Below, in pieces: positions 9,013 to 18,976 of a stretch of DNA of 64,000 nt. The first letter of the stretch is position 1. Every line of letters begins with the position of its first letter. The notes under the pieces were generated by a model. The model was not told where the DNA came from and ran no database searches. It saw only the letters and a list, made by a program, of their open reading frames with translations. The stretch is from Candidatus Fermentithermobacillaceae bacterium (GTDB lineage Bacteria; Bacillota; Sulfobacillia; Fermentithermobacillales; DUSS01). A program made the translations under genes and the position numbers. Location of the stretch: the NCBI GenBank assembly GCA_014896535.1, contig JADBKE010000008.1:1-64000 (forward strand), in the 5' to 3' direction.

Positions 9013-9558
9013 TCAGTACTCGATTCCTTCTTGCGCCGGCACCCCCTTCCGGTAATGGTGTTTGACCTCGCGAACTTCCGAGACCATGTCCGCCCTGTCC
9101 ACGACCTCCTGCCGCGCGTACCTGCCGGTAAGTACCAGGTCCACGTCGTCGGGCTTTGAATCAATGAGAGTCAGAACGTCCTGGACGGACAAAAGCCCGG
9201 CGTAGACGGCGACGTTGATTTCATCGAGGATGATCATCCCGTACTTGCTAGACTCGAGAGCTTCTTTGGCCCTCGCCAGGGCGTTTTGCGCCAGTTGGAT
9301 GTCTACGGGATCGGGGTTACAAAGGTTCACGAACTCATCCCGTCCGTGCTGCTCGATTTCCAGGAGAGGCAGGTACTTTTCCGCTGCGATCCGCTCTCCG
9401 TACACGTTACCCCGGCCTTTCATGAACTGGATCACGAGAACCCGCCTACCCCACCCCACCTGCCGCAAAGCCAGACCCAGGGCGGCGGTGGTTTTGCCTT
9501 TTCCGTCGCCGGTATAAACCATCACAAGTCCCCTTCTCGTCCTGTCTTTACCCGACAT
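9013..9558 (-). CDS. cobO: Cob(I)yrinic acid a,c-diamide adenosyltransferase
   Basis: 181 residues, normal length for the CobO/BtuR family, with P-loop GDGKGKTT at 17-24 and the family blocks RVLVIQFMKGRG and IILDEINVAV. It transfers the adenosyl group of ATP to the cobalt of corrinoids to make adenosylcobalamin. ATG follows GAGGGGG by eight bases. It stands alone, without other cobalamin genes, which suggests corrinoid salvage or a dispersed pathway. I found no convincing cobalamin riboswitch in the upstream 100 bases. Confidence 0.95.
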   Translation of the reverse strand: MSGKDRTRRGLVMVYTGDGKGKTTAALGLALRQVGWGRRVLVIQFMKGRGNVYGERIAAEKYLPLLEIEQHGRDEFVNLCNPDPVDIQLAQNALARAKEALESSKYGMIILDEINVAVYAGLLSVQDVLTLIDSKPDDVDLVLTGRYARQEVVDRADMVSEVREVKHHYRKGVPAQEGIEY

Positions 9559-9745
9559 GCGTCAGCCCCCTCTTCCCTCTGCTGAACGACGAGTTTCCAG
9601 CATCCGTCGGAAGGTGCCACCCGGTGTGTCACCTGCTTCGCCGTGCGCGGCCGCCTCTTCCCCCTGAGAATGACAACCGCTCAAAACCGGTGGCTCGTAC
9701 TCCTTGGACCCTTTCGAGGTGCCGGAGGGGTTTCCCTTTCACCGA

Positions 9746-9847
9746 TTCCTTTCGATGCAATGGAAAGACGATCATCGACCGGAAAGCCTCAACAACACCG
9801 CTTGGGTCGCGCTGTTCCTTTCAATGGCACGGAAAAACGATTGTCGA
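9746..9847. repeat. Pair of imperfect 33-bp direct repeats, 69 bp apart
   Basis: Copies at 9746-9778 and 9815-9847 share the pattern TTCCTTTC-ATG-(4)-GGAAA-ACGAT-TCGA with about seven differences. They lie in the 454-bp gap between the divergent cobO and ftsK genes. The rest of 9559-10012 shows no gene; the plus-strand frames across it have no recognisable domain. Confidence 0.6.
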
Positions 9848-10012
9848 GAGGCGCAAATCTCCTGCCGCGGAACGAGCGGTCCGGACCGGGGAAGATGGCG
9901 TGCTCCCGGTGGCACTTGCTCTTCGCGCTGAGAAGGAAGGAGCCTTTGCTCGACGAATACCGTAGTGAGATAAATAGGACGAGCCCATCATCGAGAACGG
10001 GAGGCTTGACCG

Positions 10013-12496
10013 GTGGCAAGGCGCGGTCGAAGAAGGGAATCCCGCAGGCCGGCGAAGAAAAGTGGGGCACCGTCCCGCTGGTTCTGGGCGACGGTGTTTC
10101 TTGCGGGTCTTTTGATTTTGGTATCGCTCGCCGCCGCGGGGAAGAAACCCGAGGGAACCCCGGGTCTTTTACTATATTTCCTTATGACCCTGGCGAGGAC
10201 CGCGTCTTCTCTGTTCGGGCGCTTCACCGCCTTCCTGACCATAGGCATGATGTTGCTGGCCGCCGCTAAATTCGTGGATCCGTCTAGGGCTGTCCCCAGG
10301 TTCACCGGAGGCGTGCTTGTGTTCGTGTCGTGTCTGGCCTGCCTGTGGCATTCCCTTACCCTGGAGAGGACCACTTGGATTCTCATGGGATCCATGGGAG
10401 AAGGTGGTGGCTTGTTTGGAGCCTACGTTTCGTGGTTGTTATCGGGTCTCTTCGGACAACCCGTGGCCGTGGGGCTGTTCTCCTTCGGTCTTCTGGCCGG
10501 TCTGTGCATGGCGCTGGGGAAACCCGCCTGGACTCCTCTTTCGTTCCTCTGGTCGGTCTTGACGGAAGGCTGGTGGGCATTCGTGGAAATCCTCGAGGAT
10601 TTCTTCAGACCCACCGGGCCATCCCCCGAAGACGTGGAAAGTTTCCGCGAAGAACAAACATCAGATTTGGAGAGCCCGCAGGAGCAGGAGGAACGGTCCA
10701 CCGGCGAGGCTGCCGTGACGGCACGCGGTGCAATCCCCGGCAAGCGCCTTCGCCCGGGGCGCCCGGGCCCCTCCGGTTATGAGGAACGCGAGACGGAGGT
10801 CGAAAGAGATTGGTCTGGCTTCTCTGGGCCGGGGTCCGGGACAAGGTCATCCTTCTGGACACAGCCGGACGCGAACAAAGGACGTTTCACCGGGGTTCCT
10901 CAGGTGGATACCGCAGGACAACGGCCTGAAAGCGTCGCCGAGCAGGTTCCTTTGAGCGACGTGGTCTTTTACGAGCTCCCTCCCCTTTCGCTTCTGGATA
11001 AACCCCAACCCGTTCACCCAAAAGGAGAACGGGACATACAGGACAAAGCGCGGATAATCGAAGAAACCCTCGCTTCTTTCGGGATCAAGGTCAAGGTGGT
11101 CAATTTCTCCAGGGGTCCCGCGGTGACGAGATTTGAGCTTCAGCCGGCACCCGGGACCAAGGTATCTGCCATCGTCAACCGCTCGCAGGACATCGCTCTG
11201 GCCCTCGCGGCGCCCGACGTGCGGATAGAGGCTCCAATTCCCGGCAAAGCTGCCGTGGGGATCGAAGTCCCCAATCGCGAGGTATCTCTGGTGCATCTGA
11301 GGGAGGTCCTGGAGAGTCCGGCTTTCCGCGAGTCGAATTCCCCCCTCACCATAGCTCTGGGGAAAGACATTTCGGGCAAACCGGTGGTCACCACCCTCGA
11401 CCACGCAATACATCTTCTCATCGCCGGCGCGACCGGATCCGGAAAAAGCGTGTGCATCAATTCCATCATCGCGTCGATTCTGTACAAAGCCAGGCCCGAC
11501 CAGGTGAAACTTCTCCTCATCGACCCGAAGAGGGTGGAGCTCACGGCGTGGTCGTCCATCCCGCACCTCGTGGCCCCGGTGGTGTACGACCCGAGAAAAG
11601 CGGCGGGTGCGCTGCGCTGGGCTATCAAGGAAATGCAGTCCCGGTACGAAGCTTTCGCCAGGTTCGGTGTGAGGGATATCGAGAAATACAATCAGGTGGC
11701 AACGCCGCCCGGAAGTCCCAGGCCGGCTCTGCCTTACATCGTGATAATCGTCGACGAGCTTTCCGACCTCATGGTCGTCGCTCCGGCCGAAGTCGAGGAT
11801 TCCATCTTCCGTCTTGCGCAGATGTCCAGAGCCGCCGGGATTCACTTGGTCCTCGCCACGCAGCGACCTTCGGTGGACGTTCTGACCGGCACCATCAAAG
11901 CGAACATCCCCTCGAGAATCGCGTTCGCAGTCTCGTCTCAAATCGACTCGAGAACAATACTGGACGTCACCGGGGCTGAAAAGCTTTTGGGAAGAGGAGA
12001 CATGCTGTTCATGCCCGTCGGCGCCGTCCGACCCATTCGCGCCCAGGGCACGTACATTTCCGAAAGGGAAATCGACGAACTCGTGTCGTTCACGTCTCGA
12101 CAGGCAAGGCCTCAGTACGCACCGGGTATTCTGCAGGAGCCGGAATCCGAGGCCGAGCGGGCCGACGCCGAATCCGACCCTCTATTCACTCAAGCCCTGC
12201 GAATAGTCGTCGAGGCGAGGCAGGCATCGGTCTCACTCCTACAACGTAAACTCCCGATCGGGTACAGCCGGGCGGCAAGGTTGATCGACGCAATGGAACG
12301 GCGGGGATTCGTCGGCCCGTACGAAGGCTCCAAGCCCAGGGAAGTCAAGCTCACCATCCAGCAATACCTGAGGATGTTCGAAAACCAGAGCCAACCCGAG
12401 AGAGAAACGACCCGGGATCAGCGAGACCGCCCTGGGGCCGCCGGCGGCGGGAGCGACAAAACACTCTCGGGCGAATCACCGGGTTCGGGGGGTTAG
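10013..12496 (+). CDS. ftsK: DNA translocase FtsK/SpoIIIE
   Basis: 827 residues. Several N-terminal membrane helices (about 25-180) are followed by an acidic/low-complexity linker (about 200-320), the alpha/beta translocase domains with Walker A GATGSGKS at 472-479, Walker [13 protein letters not shown] and the [13 protein letters not shown] block, and a C-terminal winged-helix gamma domain ([20 protein letters not shown]) that reads polar chromosome sequences. It pumps DNA through the division or sporulation septum. GTG start follows GGGAGG by eight bases. SpoIIIE and FtsK cannot be told apart from one copy; in spore formers this form is usually called SpoIIIE. Confidence 0.96.
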   Translation: MARRGRRRESRRPAKKSGAPSRWFWATVFLAGLLILVSLAAAGKKPEGTPGLLLYFLMTLARTASSLFGRFTAFLTIGMMLLAAAKFVDPSRAVPRFTGGVLVFVSCLACLWHSLTLERTTWILMGSMGEGGGLFGAYVSWLLSGLFGQPVAVGLFSFGLLAGLCMALGKPAWTPLSFLWSVLTEGWWAFVEILEDFFRPTGPSPEDVESFREEQTSDLESPQEQEERSTGEAAVTARGAIPGKRLRPGRPGPSGYEERETEVERDWSGFSGPGSGTRSSFWTQPDANKGRFTGVPQVDTAGQRPESVAEQVPLSDVVFYELPPLSLLDKPQPVHPKGERDIQDKARIIEETLASFGIKVKVVNFSRGPAVTRFELQPAPGTKVSAIVNRSQDIALALAAPDVRIEAPIPGKAAVGIEVPNREVSLVHLREVLESPAFRESNSPLTIALGKDISGKPVVTTLDHAIHLLIAGATGSGKSVCINSIIASILYKARPDQVKLLLIDPKRVELTAWSSIPHLVAPVVYDPRKAAGALRWAIKEMQSRYEAFARFGVRDIEKYNQVATPPGSPRPALPYIVIIVDELSDLMVVAPAEVEDSIFRLAQMSRAAGIHLVLATQRPSVDVLTGTIKANIPSRIAFAVSSQIDSRTILDVTGAEKLLGRGDMLFMPVGAVRPIRAQGTYISEREIDELVSFTSRQARPQYAPGILQEPESEAERADAESDPLFTQALRIVVEARQASVSLLQRKLPIGYSRAARLIDAMERRGFVGPYEGSKPREVKLTIQQYLRMFENQSQPERETTRDQRDRPGAAGGGSDKTLSGESPGSGG

Positions 12497-12504
12497 AAAA
12501 CCTC

Positions 12505-12918
12505 TCATCGCTCCACCCGCGTGTACCGCGAAACCGGATAGCTCCCCACTATGTCCACGGGGGTTTCCAGGACGACCAGGGGATATATGGTCTCAACGTC
12601 GTGGTTGTACATCCGGATACACCCGTTGGAGATGTAGCGCCCTATGGACCACGGTGCGTTCGTTCCGTGAATTCCGTACCTGCCCCAAGGAACATCCAGC
12701 CCCATCCACCTCGACCCCAGCGCTTCCCACCACGGATTAGGGTCTTTCTCGGTGACTTTCCAATGGCCTGCCGGTGTGGGGGTGCTGGGTTTTCCCAGGG
12801 CAACGGGGTAAGGACCATAAGTCCGCCCGGCATACGCGAAGACGAGAGTCCTGGAAGGTATGTCGATGGTTATGCGACCCATGTAGGGAGCATATGACCA
12901 GTATTTGGGCCGGTACAT
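12505..12918 (-). CDS. L,D-transpeptidase (YkuD domain)
   Basis: 137 residues, a minimal YkuD domain. The active-site signature is complete: YGIHGTN (His84) and SNGCIRM (nucleophile Cys100, then Arg102). Such enzymes make 3-3 peptidoglycan cross-links or attach proteins to peptidoglycan; short stand-alone forms are common in Bacillota and often spore-associated. There is no N-terminal signal or LysM module, which is odd for an exported enzyme. The start is well supported (GGGGGAGG, eight bases). It converges on ftsK, with only eight bases between the stops. Confidence 0.9.
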   Translation of the reverse strand: MYRPKYWSYAPYMGRITIDIPSRTLVFAYAGRTYGPYPVALGKPSTPTPAGHWKVTEKDPNPWWEALGSRWMGLDVPWGRYGIHGTNAPWSIGRYISNGCIRMYNHDVETIYPLVVLETPVDIVGSYPVSRYTRVER

Positions 12919-13002
12919 TGATGGCGCCTCCCCCTCATCCTGCGGGTTTGCGAACCCCGGGGTTGCCCGCGGTCACTGGGCGCGGTTCCGTCCGCCGGAC
13001 CA

Positions 13003-13176
13003 TCATATGGGGAGAAGGCTTGCGTTGTTCGTCTGGTTTTCTCCGGATTCGGCCAGAACGCGCACCCGCACCCACATTCCTTTGTTGTTGTCGTCGCCCC
13101 CATCGCCCTCGCCGCCCTCGTCGTTGCCGTTGTTGTCGTCGCCCTCGTCTCTATCGTCGCCCGCGTCGCCGTTCAT
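13003..13176 (-). CDS. Possible small Asp/Asn/Gly-rich protein
   Basis: A 57-codon frame opening at ATG 13176 reads a run of D, E, N and G (GDDRDEGDDNNGNDEGGEGD) followed by VRVRVLAESGEN. It may simply be the minus-strand reading of the triplet-biased tract at 13081-13190. No clear ribosome site and no family recognised. If translated it would be very acidic, possibly cation-binding. Confidence 0.2.
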   Translation of the reverse strand: MNGDAGDDRDEGDDNNGNDEGGEGDGGDDNNKGMWVRVRVLAESGENQTNNASLLPI

Positions 13177-13190
13177 CTCTGTCGTGACCG
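13081..13190. repeat. Period-3 low-complexity tract (GTC/GTT/GCC)
   Basis: About 110 bp made almost entirely of GTC, GTT and GCC triplets, in the 289-bp gap between the L,D-transpeptidase start and the uppP stop. It is an interrupted microsatellite rather than a perfect array. Confidence 0.7.
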
Positions 13191-13207
13191 CCGTCCGGGT
13201 ACCCTCT

Positions 13208-14155
13208 TCACCGGTGGAGAGAAATGAACAAACCGACCAGGCCCACCGCCCAGCAGTAGTAAGCGAAAGCGGAGAAACTGCCTTTCCTGACCGTCCTGAA
13301 AACCAAGCCCAGGGCGACCAGCCCGGAGAAAAACGCCGCCGCGGCACCGACCAGGTTCACAGCCGTCAAGATGGGCATTCCCGCCGCCATCGCGGACCTG
13401 GCGTCGAGCAACGCTGCTCCTGTCACGGCCACGAGGGCCAAGAAGAATGAGAATCTGGCGGCGTCTTCCCGGTCCATACCGGAGCACGCACCGGCAACGA
13501 TGGTCATTCCCGACCTCGAAATCCCCGGCAAGATGGCCACAGCTTGAGCCACCCCTGCTAGAAGAGCGCGACCCCAGTTCACGGTGGCGAAGGGTTCCGC
13601 GGCCTGCCCTTCCAGGGCCCTTCTCCCCTCTCGCAGGCCGTAAAAGAACAGGACGAAACCGGTGAACAAAAGTCCCAGGGAAGCCGGAACTGGAGACGAA
13701 AACGCCCTTTCGATATGGTCTTTAAGCGTCAGACCCACTAGGGCAGCGGGAAGGGACCCCAAAAGCACGAGACCAGCGACGCGCCAGGGGTCTTTACACG
13801 CACGGGCGGCGTACCGCCATCCGGCCCTTTTGCCGCCGGTGCGACCCGCAGCCTCAAACGGTGCACGCAACCTCGCATCCGCAGTCCAGCGAGGGGACGA
13901 ACGCGTGCCCGTCCCGGCGCGGGACGGCACCGGCGAACGCGATACCAGCCCGCGTAAGAGCCACGTGATTTCGCTCCACAGAAACACAACCGTCGCTGCG
14001 GTCGTACCCAGGTGCGCCCAGACGGCAAAGGATAGTCCGGGGTCTTTCACGCCCAAGAGTACCTGCCCTAAAACCAAATGGCCTGAGCTCGATACGGGCA
14101 AGAACTCGGTGAACCCCTGAACTATCCCGAGGACAACTGCGGAAAGAAACGACAC
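13208..14155 (-). CDS. uppP: Undecaprenyl-diphosphatase
   Basis: 315 residues; integral membrane phosphatase recycling undecaprenyl pyrophosphate for peptidoglycan synthesis, and a bacitracin-resistance determinant. Diagnostic motifs: GFTEFLPVSSSGH (Glu17, Ser22-24, His26) and PGISRSGMT. Start GTG follows GGGGGAG. Odd feature: about 45 low-complexity Arg/Gly/Ser/Ala residues (roughly 75-118) replace the short loop normally present before the LLGSLPAALVG helix, making the protein longer than the usual 265-280. The surrounding membrane core is intact, so it should be functional. Confidence 0.95.
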   Translation of the reverse strand: MSFLSAVVLGIVQGFTEFLPVSSSGHLVLGQVLLGVKDPGLSFAVWAHLGTTAATVVFLWSEITWLLRGLVSRSPVPSRAGTGTRSSPRWTADARLRAPFEAAGRTGGKRAGWRYAARACKDPWRVAGLVLLGSLPAALVGLTLKDHIERAFSSPVPASLGLLFTGFVLFFYGLREGRRALEGQAAEPFATVNWGRALLAGVAQAVAILPGISRSGMTIVAGACSGMDREDAARFSFFLALVAVTGAALLDARSAMAAGMPILTAVNLVGAAAAFFSGLVALGLVFRTVRKGSFSAFAYYCWAVGLVGLFISLHR

Positions 14156-14257
14156 CCGAAACTCCCCCTATCCCAGTTCCCCGTGAGGCCTCTCCCCGAG
14201 GTCCCGCCGTCCGGCCTCATGCCGGAGTGCCTGCCGGGATTCTCACTTGGTCATCGC

Positions 14258-15880
14258 TCACTGGGTCATCGCCATCACCGACTCGGCCACGTTCACCGCG
14301 TGGTCTCCCACGCGCTCCAAGTGGCTCAAAATGTCCAGGAACACCACCCCGGAAGCGGGATAACAGATTCCCTGGTTCAAGCGACGGATGTGCTGGTTGC
14401 GGAGGTCTTTCTCCATGCGATCCAGCACGTCGTCCATGCTGGCTACGGTGGAGGCGAGATTACGGTCGTTCATCTCCAGGGCCTTAATGGCCGTGTTCAG
14501 GACCTTTAACACTTCCGCGATCATGGCCTGGAGCTCTTCCCGCGCCTGAGGGGAAAACGGGAGATCCTGTTCACGCGCGTAGTCGGCCAGCTCCATTATG
14601 GTAGTGGCGTGGTCTCCAATGCGCTCCAGGTCGGTGGAAATGTGAATCATCGCCGTGAGCACGTTCGAGTGTTGCTCCGATACCGAGTGCTGCGATACCT
14701 TAGCCACGTAGTAGCTGATAGCCTCTTCCAGCTCGTCTATGACCGTCTCGATGTCGTCGAATCTCCTTCTATCCGCTTTTTTCTCGCCCGTAAATACTTT
14801 GACCGCCGTCTCGAAGTTATCCAGACACAACTTGGCCATCCTCACGACTTCTTTCTTCAGCTGGACGACGGCGTTCCAGGGGGTCGCGGCCAGCCTGGGG
14901 TCCAGGTACTTGGGGCCGTGTTCGATCACGAACTCCTCGCCTTTGAGAAGTCTCGTTACCAGGCTCTTGAACTGGTTGAAGAAGGGAAGTAACACCAGGG
15001 TCACGGTGACGTTGAATATGGTGTGAAAGTTGGCTACCTGCCTCGGCACTTCCGGAGACAATCTTGCGACCAGGGGCTCAACGAAATCCAGGAAAGGCAG
15101 AAACAATATTACGCCGATGACGTTGAACAAGAGGTGGGCCAAGGCTGACCTCCTGGCCGCCAGAGATGTGCCCACGCTGGCTATGAGGGCGGTCGAAGTG
15201 GTACCGATGTTGGCGCCGAGGATTATGGGAACGCTGGATTCAAAGCTTATGACCCCTCTGGACGCCAGCGTCACGAGAAGGCTCGTAGTCGCCGAAGAAG
15301 ACTGAATCAGCGTTGTGAACACGGTACCCACCAGGACGCCCACAATGGGGACGCGCGACGAGGTGATCATGAGGTTGATAAAAGGTTCGTAGCTTTTGAG
15401 AGGCTCTAGGCTGTCCCCCATGATGGTGATCCCCAGGAACAATATGCCGAACCCGAGCAAAGTGTCCCCCAGAGCTTTGGTGCTCCTCTTCTTACCCAGC
15501 AGCATGAGCGGAAGGCCCATAGCGATGGCGGGCAAGGCGCAGCGCTCGAGTTTGAACGCAACCATCTGAGCGGTTATCGTGGTTCCTATATTGGCGCCCA
15601 TGATTACTCCGATGGCCTGTCCCAGGGTCATCAGCCCGGCGTTGACGAAGCTCACCACCATGACCGTGGTGGCGCTGGACGACTGGATGACGGCGGTCAC
15701 GATCACGCCAACCAGCACGGCCACAACGACGTTTCCCGTGAGCGCCTCCAGGATCCTCCGGAGCCTGGATCCCGCAGCTTGCTGAATGCCTTCGCTCATC
15801 TTGAACATTCCAAATAGAAAGAGCCCCAACCCACCGGCTGCGCTCAGTATTCCTTCGATACTTATGAAAGCCACCCCCAC
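14258..15880 (-). CDS. Na/Pi cotransporter family protein with PhoU domain
   Basis: 540 residues. The membrane half is an inverted duplication with the family signatures twice: QSSSATT near 65 and again near 190, and GANIGTT near 95 and 225. The C-terminal ~200 residues form PhoU-like helical bundles (TAMIHISTDLERIGDHATTI, then SHLERVGDHAVNVAES). The PF02690/PhoU fusion mediates sodium-linked phosphate movement and phosphate homeostasis. The start is uncertain by a few codons (GTG at 15880 or 15874). No other pst/pho genes lie nearby. Confidence 0.92.
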   Translation of the reverse strand: MGVAFISIEGILSAAGGLGLFLFGMFKMSEGIQQAAGSRLRRILEALTGNVVVAVLVGVIVTAVIQSSSATTVMVVSFVNAGLMTLGQAIGVIMGANIGTTITAQMVAFKLERCALPAIAMGLPLMLLGKKRSTKALGDTLLGFGILFLGITIMGDSLEPLKSYEPFINLMITSSRVPIVGVLVGTVFTTLIQSSSATTSLLVTLASRGVISFESSVPIILGANIGTTSTALIASVGTSLAARRSALAHLLFNVIGVILFLPFLDFVEPLVARLSPEVPRQVANFHTIFNVTVTLVLLPFFNQFKSLVTRLLKGEEFVIEHGPKYLDPRLAATPWNAVVQLKKEVVRMAKLCLDNFETAVKVFTGEKKADRRRFDDIETVIDELEEAISYYVAKVSQHSVSEQHSNVLTAMIHISTDLERIGDHATTIMELADYAREQDLPFSPQAREELQAMIAEVLKVLNTAIKALEMNDRNLASTVASMDDVLDRMEKDLRNQHIRRLNQGICYPASGVVFLDILSHLERVGDHAVNVAESVMAMTQ

Positions 15881-15985
15881 TGGTTCGTCTTCGATAAGGG
15901 ACGGTCATGACGACGTTGTGAACCAAGATATCCCGCACACCCATTGTCCATCTTAGCACAATGTACTGCAGGAATGGTGCGGAGT

Positions 15986-17461
15986 CTAAAACTGGTCGAG
16001 AGGAAGTTCCATTCCCTCCGGAAGCGGCGAGCGGTAGGGCTCCCCCTTGGTCTTATCGCGAAACTCGTCCCAAGCTTTCTTCATTTCCGCCGGATTTCGC
16101 AAGAGTTCGACGCCGAGGAGAGCCATGGTCTTCGCCGCCACCAGCATACCTTTCTTGCCGATGGGGCTCCCTGCACAGGCTGCGTTTTGCCACGAATGAC
16201 CTGGGCAGCCCACCGGCATCGTAGCCGCGGACATCTGAACAGTGGGAACAATGTGGCTCACGTCTCCCACGTCTGATGATCCGCCGCTTGGCCGTGCCTG
16301 GCCTGTAGGCGCCGTCAGGGTAGTTTTCAAGACCTCGACATCGGACCCCGCTGTCACCTGGATTGACCCGCTAGATCCCGCCTCATCTTCGCCCCGATCG
16401 CCGGCCTGGTTGTCGCCTCCTGCTCCGGTTGCGAACGTCTCCCTCAACGCCAGGGCAAACTCCATGTCTTTCTCGTCGAACACCGGAGGACCGACTTTTT
16501 CGAGGCACCTCCACATCGCCTGCACAAGCGAATGGTTGACCAGGACTTCGTGGCAACCCGTGAGAAACTGAATGTCGAAGGTCGTGCCGGTCATGAGCGA
16601 GGCACCCCGAGCTACATCCACCAGCCTGGCGTAGACTTCCTTCACCTCGGCCATCCGGGGTGCCCGCACGAAATACCAGACTTCCGCGAAATCGGGGACA
16701 ACGTTCGGCTGAAGCCCGCCTTTGGTGATGACGTAATGAATCCGCGTCCCGCTCGGGACATGCTCCCGAAGATAGTTCGCACCCACGTTCATGAGCTCGA
16801 CCGCATCCAGAGCCGACCGGCCATTATGGGGATCGCCCGCGGCGTGTGCAGTTCTGCCGTGGAACCGGAACTTAACCGAGTACATGGCGGTACCCGTCCG
16901 CTCCCGGACGCAATTGAGAGAACCGGGATGCCACGTGATGGCGACGCTCAGGTCGTCGAAGCACCCAGAGCGAGCCATATACACTTTTCCGGCCAAAAGT
17001 TCCTCCGCGGGACACCCGTAAAACCTCACAGTTCCCCTGATGCGCCCTTTCTCCATCGCACGTTTGACGGCGCAGGCGGCGCCCAGCGAACCAACCCCGA
17101 GAAGATTGTGGCCGCAGCCGTGCCCGGGTGCCCCTTCCACCCTGGGTTTTCTTCGAGGCAGGACCTCCTGGGACAGACCAGCCAGTGCGTCGTACTCGCC
17201 GAGGAATCCGAGCACCGGGGCGCCCTCGCCCCAGGAAGCCACGAAAGCGGTGGGAATTCCCCCGGTGCCCCTTGACACCGAAAACCCTTGCTCCTCGAGG
17301 AACCCGGCCAGCGTGGAAGCTGACCGGTACTCCTTAAAGCCGAGCTCGGCAAAATCCCACACGGCATCGCTCAACCGGCCGAGTTCCGGGCTCAGGCGGT
17401 CGAGGTATTCCAGAACCTCGCGCTCCAGAGGGTCAGAGACTCCAGACACTCCCTTTAGCAC
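15986..17461 (-). CDS. M20 family amidohydrolase (AbgB-like)
   Basis: 491 residues. Metal-binding sequences typical of M20D amidohydrolases: FLGEYDAL, GHGCGHNLLG, PAEELLAGK and ITWHPGSLN; the dimerisation domain contains GRTAHAAGDPHNGRSALDA. It is most like AbgB subunits that cleave p-aminobenzoyl-glutamate or other aminoacyl amides. A low-complexity insertion of about 60 residues (TGAGGDNQAGDRGEDEAG...) interrupts the C-terminal catalytic lobe ahead of HIVPTVQMS. The gene starts 12 bp after the SPFH gene stop, so it is probably the last gene of an nfeD-SPFH-M20 unit. Exact substrate not determinable. Confidence 0.88.
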   Translation of the reverse strand: MLKGVSGVSDPLEREVLEYLDRLSPELGRLSDAVWDFAELGFKEYRSASTLAGFLEEQGFSVSRGTGGIPTAFVASWGEGAPVLGFLGEYDALAGLSQEVLPRRKPRVEGAPGHGCGHNLLGVGSLGAACAVKRAMEKGRIRGTVRFYGCPAEELLAGKVYMARSGCFDDLSVAITWHPGSLNCVRERTGTAMYSVKFRFHGRTAHAAGDPHNGRSALDAVELMNVGANYLREHVPSGTRIHYVITKGGLQPNVVPDFAEVWYFVRAPRMAEVKEVYARLVDVARGASLMTGTTFDIQFLTGCHEVLVNHSLVQAMWRCLEKVGPPVFDEKDMEFALALRETFATGAGGDNQAGDRGEDEAGSSGSIQVTAGSDVEVLKTTLTAPTGQARPSGGSSDVGDVSHIVPTVQMSAATMPVGCPGHSWQNAACAGSPIGKKGMLVAAKTMALLGVELLRNPAEMKKAWDEFRDKTKGEPYRSPLPEGMELPLDQF

Positions 17462-17473
17462 CTCCGGCCGTTC

Positions 17474-18403
17474 CTATTCCGTTCCTTGCTTTGAACCTTC
17501 CTTCCCGGAGGACTCCAGAACGCCCTTGATAGCGGAAAGGGCGCCCAGCACTTCGACGGCGTCCGACGGAACGACGATCTTCGTCGCCTTGCCGTCCGCT
17601 ACTTTCTCCAAAGCTTCAAGGGACCTGATGGCCACCACTTCCGGCGTGGGCTGAGCTTCCCGTATCGCGTTGAACACCATCTTCAAACCCTCGGCTCGGG
17701 CGCGCTGGACGGTCAAGATGGCCTCAGCTTCGCCCTGAGCTTTGAGGATAGCTGCCTGCTTCTGCCCTTCCGCCTTAGCTATTTCGGACTCCCTTTCGCC
17801 TTCCGCCCTTAAGATGGCCGAACGCTTTTCGCCCTCCGCCTTGAGAATAGCTTCCCTTCTCTCGCGCTCCGCACGCATCTGCTTTTCCATCGCATCCTGG
17901 ATGTCCTTGGGTGGCATGATGTTCTTCAGTTCGACGCGGGTGACCTTGATTCCCCACTTGTCCGTGGCCTCGTCCAGGATGGTCCGGAGTCGGGCGTTGA
18001 CGATGTCCCTGGAAGTGAGCGTCTGGTCGAGGTCCATGTCGCCGACGATGTTTCTCAGCGTGGTAGCAGTCAGGTACTCGATGGCCGTCCGGGGATTGGC
18101 GATTTCGTAGACGTACTTCACCGGGTCCGTCACCTGATAATAGACGACCGTATCGATCTGCATCACGACGTTATCCTTAGTTATCACGGCCTGGGGCGGG
18201 TAATCTACAACCTGCTCTCTCAAATCGATTATCGCGCGGATGTGGTCGATAAAGGGGATGATGACGTTCACGCCCGTTTTAGCCAGCCCGTGAAATTTGC
18301 CCAGCCTCTCGATTACTCCCACCCGCGACTGCTGGATAATCCGGACAGACGTGGCGGCGAAGATGAAAACCAGCAAAATCACCATGGCGAAAACGAACTC
18401 CAT
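17474..18403 (-). CDS. SPFH/stomatin-like membrane protein
   Basis: 309 residues from the ATG at 18403, which has AAAGGAG nine bases upstream (an upstream in-frame start at 18442 lacks this). One N-terminal membrane anchor (EFVFAMVILLVFIFAAT), the SPFH/band-7 domain (VGVIERLGKFHGLAKTGVN through VTRVELKNIMPP) and a long Ala/Glu-rich coiled coil with repeated KAEGEKRSAILRAEG. Paraslipin-type proteins form membrane rings/microdomains and work with NfeD proteins; an NfeD gene lies 126 bp upstream in the same direction. Confidence 0.93.
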   Translation of the reverse strand: MEFVFAMVILLVFIFAATSVRIIQQSRVGVIERLGKFHGLAKTGVNVIIPFIDHIRAIIDLREQVVDYPPQAVITKDNVVMQIDTVVYYQVTDPVKYVYEIANPRTAIEYLTATTLRNIVGDMDLDQTLTSRDIVNARLRTILDEATDKWGIKVTRVELKNIMPPKDIQDAMEKQMRAERERREAILKAEGEKRSAILRAEGERESEIAKAEGQKQAAILKAQGEAEAILTVQRARAEGLKMVFNAIREAQPTPEVVAIRSLEALEKVADGKATKIVVPSDAVEVLGALSAIKGVLESSGKEGSKQGTE

Positions 18404-18529
18404 TGTTCCCTCTCCTTTCAAACGCCGTTTACACCCGCACACCGGGTTCTACCAGCCCACTCATTTGCCCTCAGCTCGAACCACTCCAACCAGCGGATGT
18501 ACCCGAGGTCGGCCGGGCCATCCCGGGTC

Positions 18530-18976
18530 TCAGGGCGCGGTTGGTTCATCGTGCGCTCGAACCACCAGGTGCACTCCCTCGACTCGCAGTACGGACACTT
18601 TTGCTCCTTCCGGTATCCGCATACCCCCCTCCGACACAGCCGTCCAGATTTCGCCGCCCACTTTTACCTTCCCGGGCAGGGCGTCACCGGATATCGCTTC
18701 GGTCACGTATCCGGTCGTTCCGATCAAAGCGTCTACGTTGGTCCGGACTTCGCCGGCACGCCCGGAGAGCCCGCCGAATATCCTCCTGCTCGAGATCACC
18801 AGGACAAAGGAGGAAGCGACGAACAGGACGATTTGCCCGGGCAAATCGAGCCATCTGGAGGCCGCCGCAGCGAGAAAAGCTCCGATTCCGAACCAGAAAA
18901 CGAAGAACCCCGTGGTGAAGATCTCCGCGATGACGCAGGCGATGCCCACACCAATCCAGACCGCCCAGCTAGGCAA
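18530..18976 (-). CDS. NfeD-like membrane protein
   Basis: 148 residues from TTG 18976, chosen because AAGGAGGGGAGGG precedes it; a longer frame to 19042 overlaps this ribosome site. Three hydrophobic segments (WAVWIGVGIACVIAEIF, FFVFWFGIGAFLAAAAS, IVLFVASSFVLVIS) are followed by the soluble OB-fold NfeD domain (LIGTTGYVTEAISG ... GEIWTAVSEGG). This is the short NfeD class without the protease domain. NfeD-SPFH pairs are a widespread conserved unit in membrane quality control. Confidence 0.9.
   Translation of the reverse strand: MPSWAVWIGVGIACVIAEIFTTGFFVFWFGIGAFLAAAASRWLDLPGQIVLFVASSFVLVISSRRIFGGLSGRAGEVRTNVDALIGTTGYVTEAISGDALPGKVKVGGEIWTAVSEGGMRIPEGAKVSVLRVEGVHLVVRAHDEPTAP

Noticed and set aside
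9559..9660. Cobalamin riboswitch before cobO
   Set aside because: A GGGTGGCACC string is present but the B12-box and core pairing are not.
9746..9847. CRISPR-like spacing of direct repeats
   Set aside because: Only two imperfect copies, 36-bp interval, no cas genes in the window.
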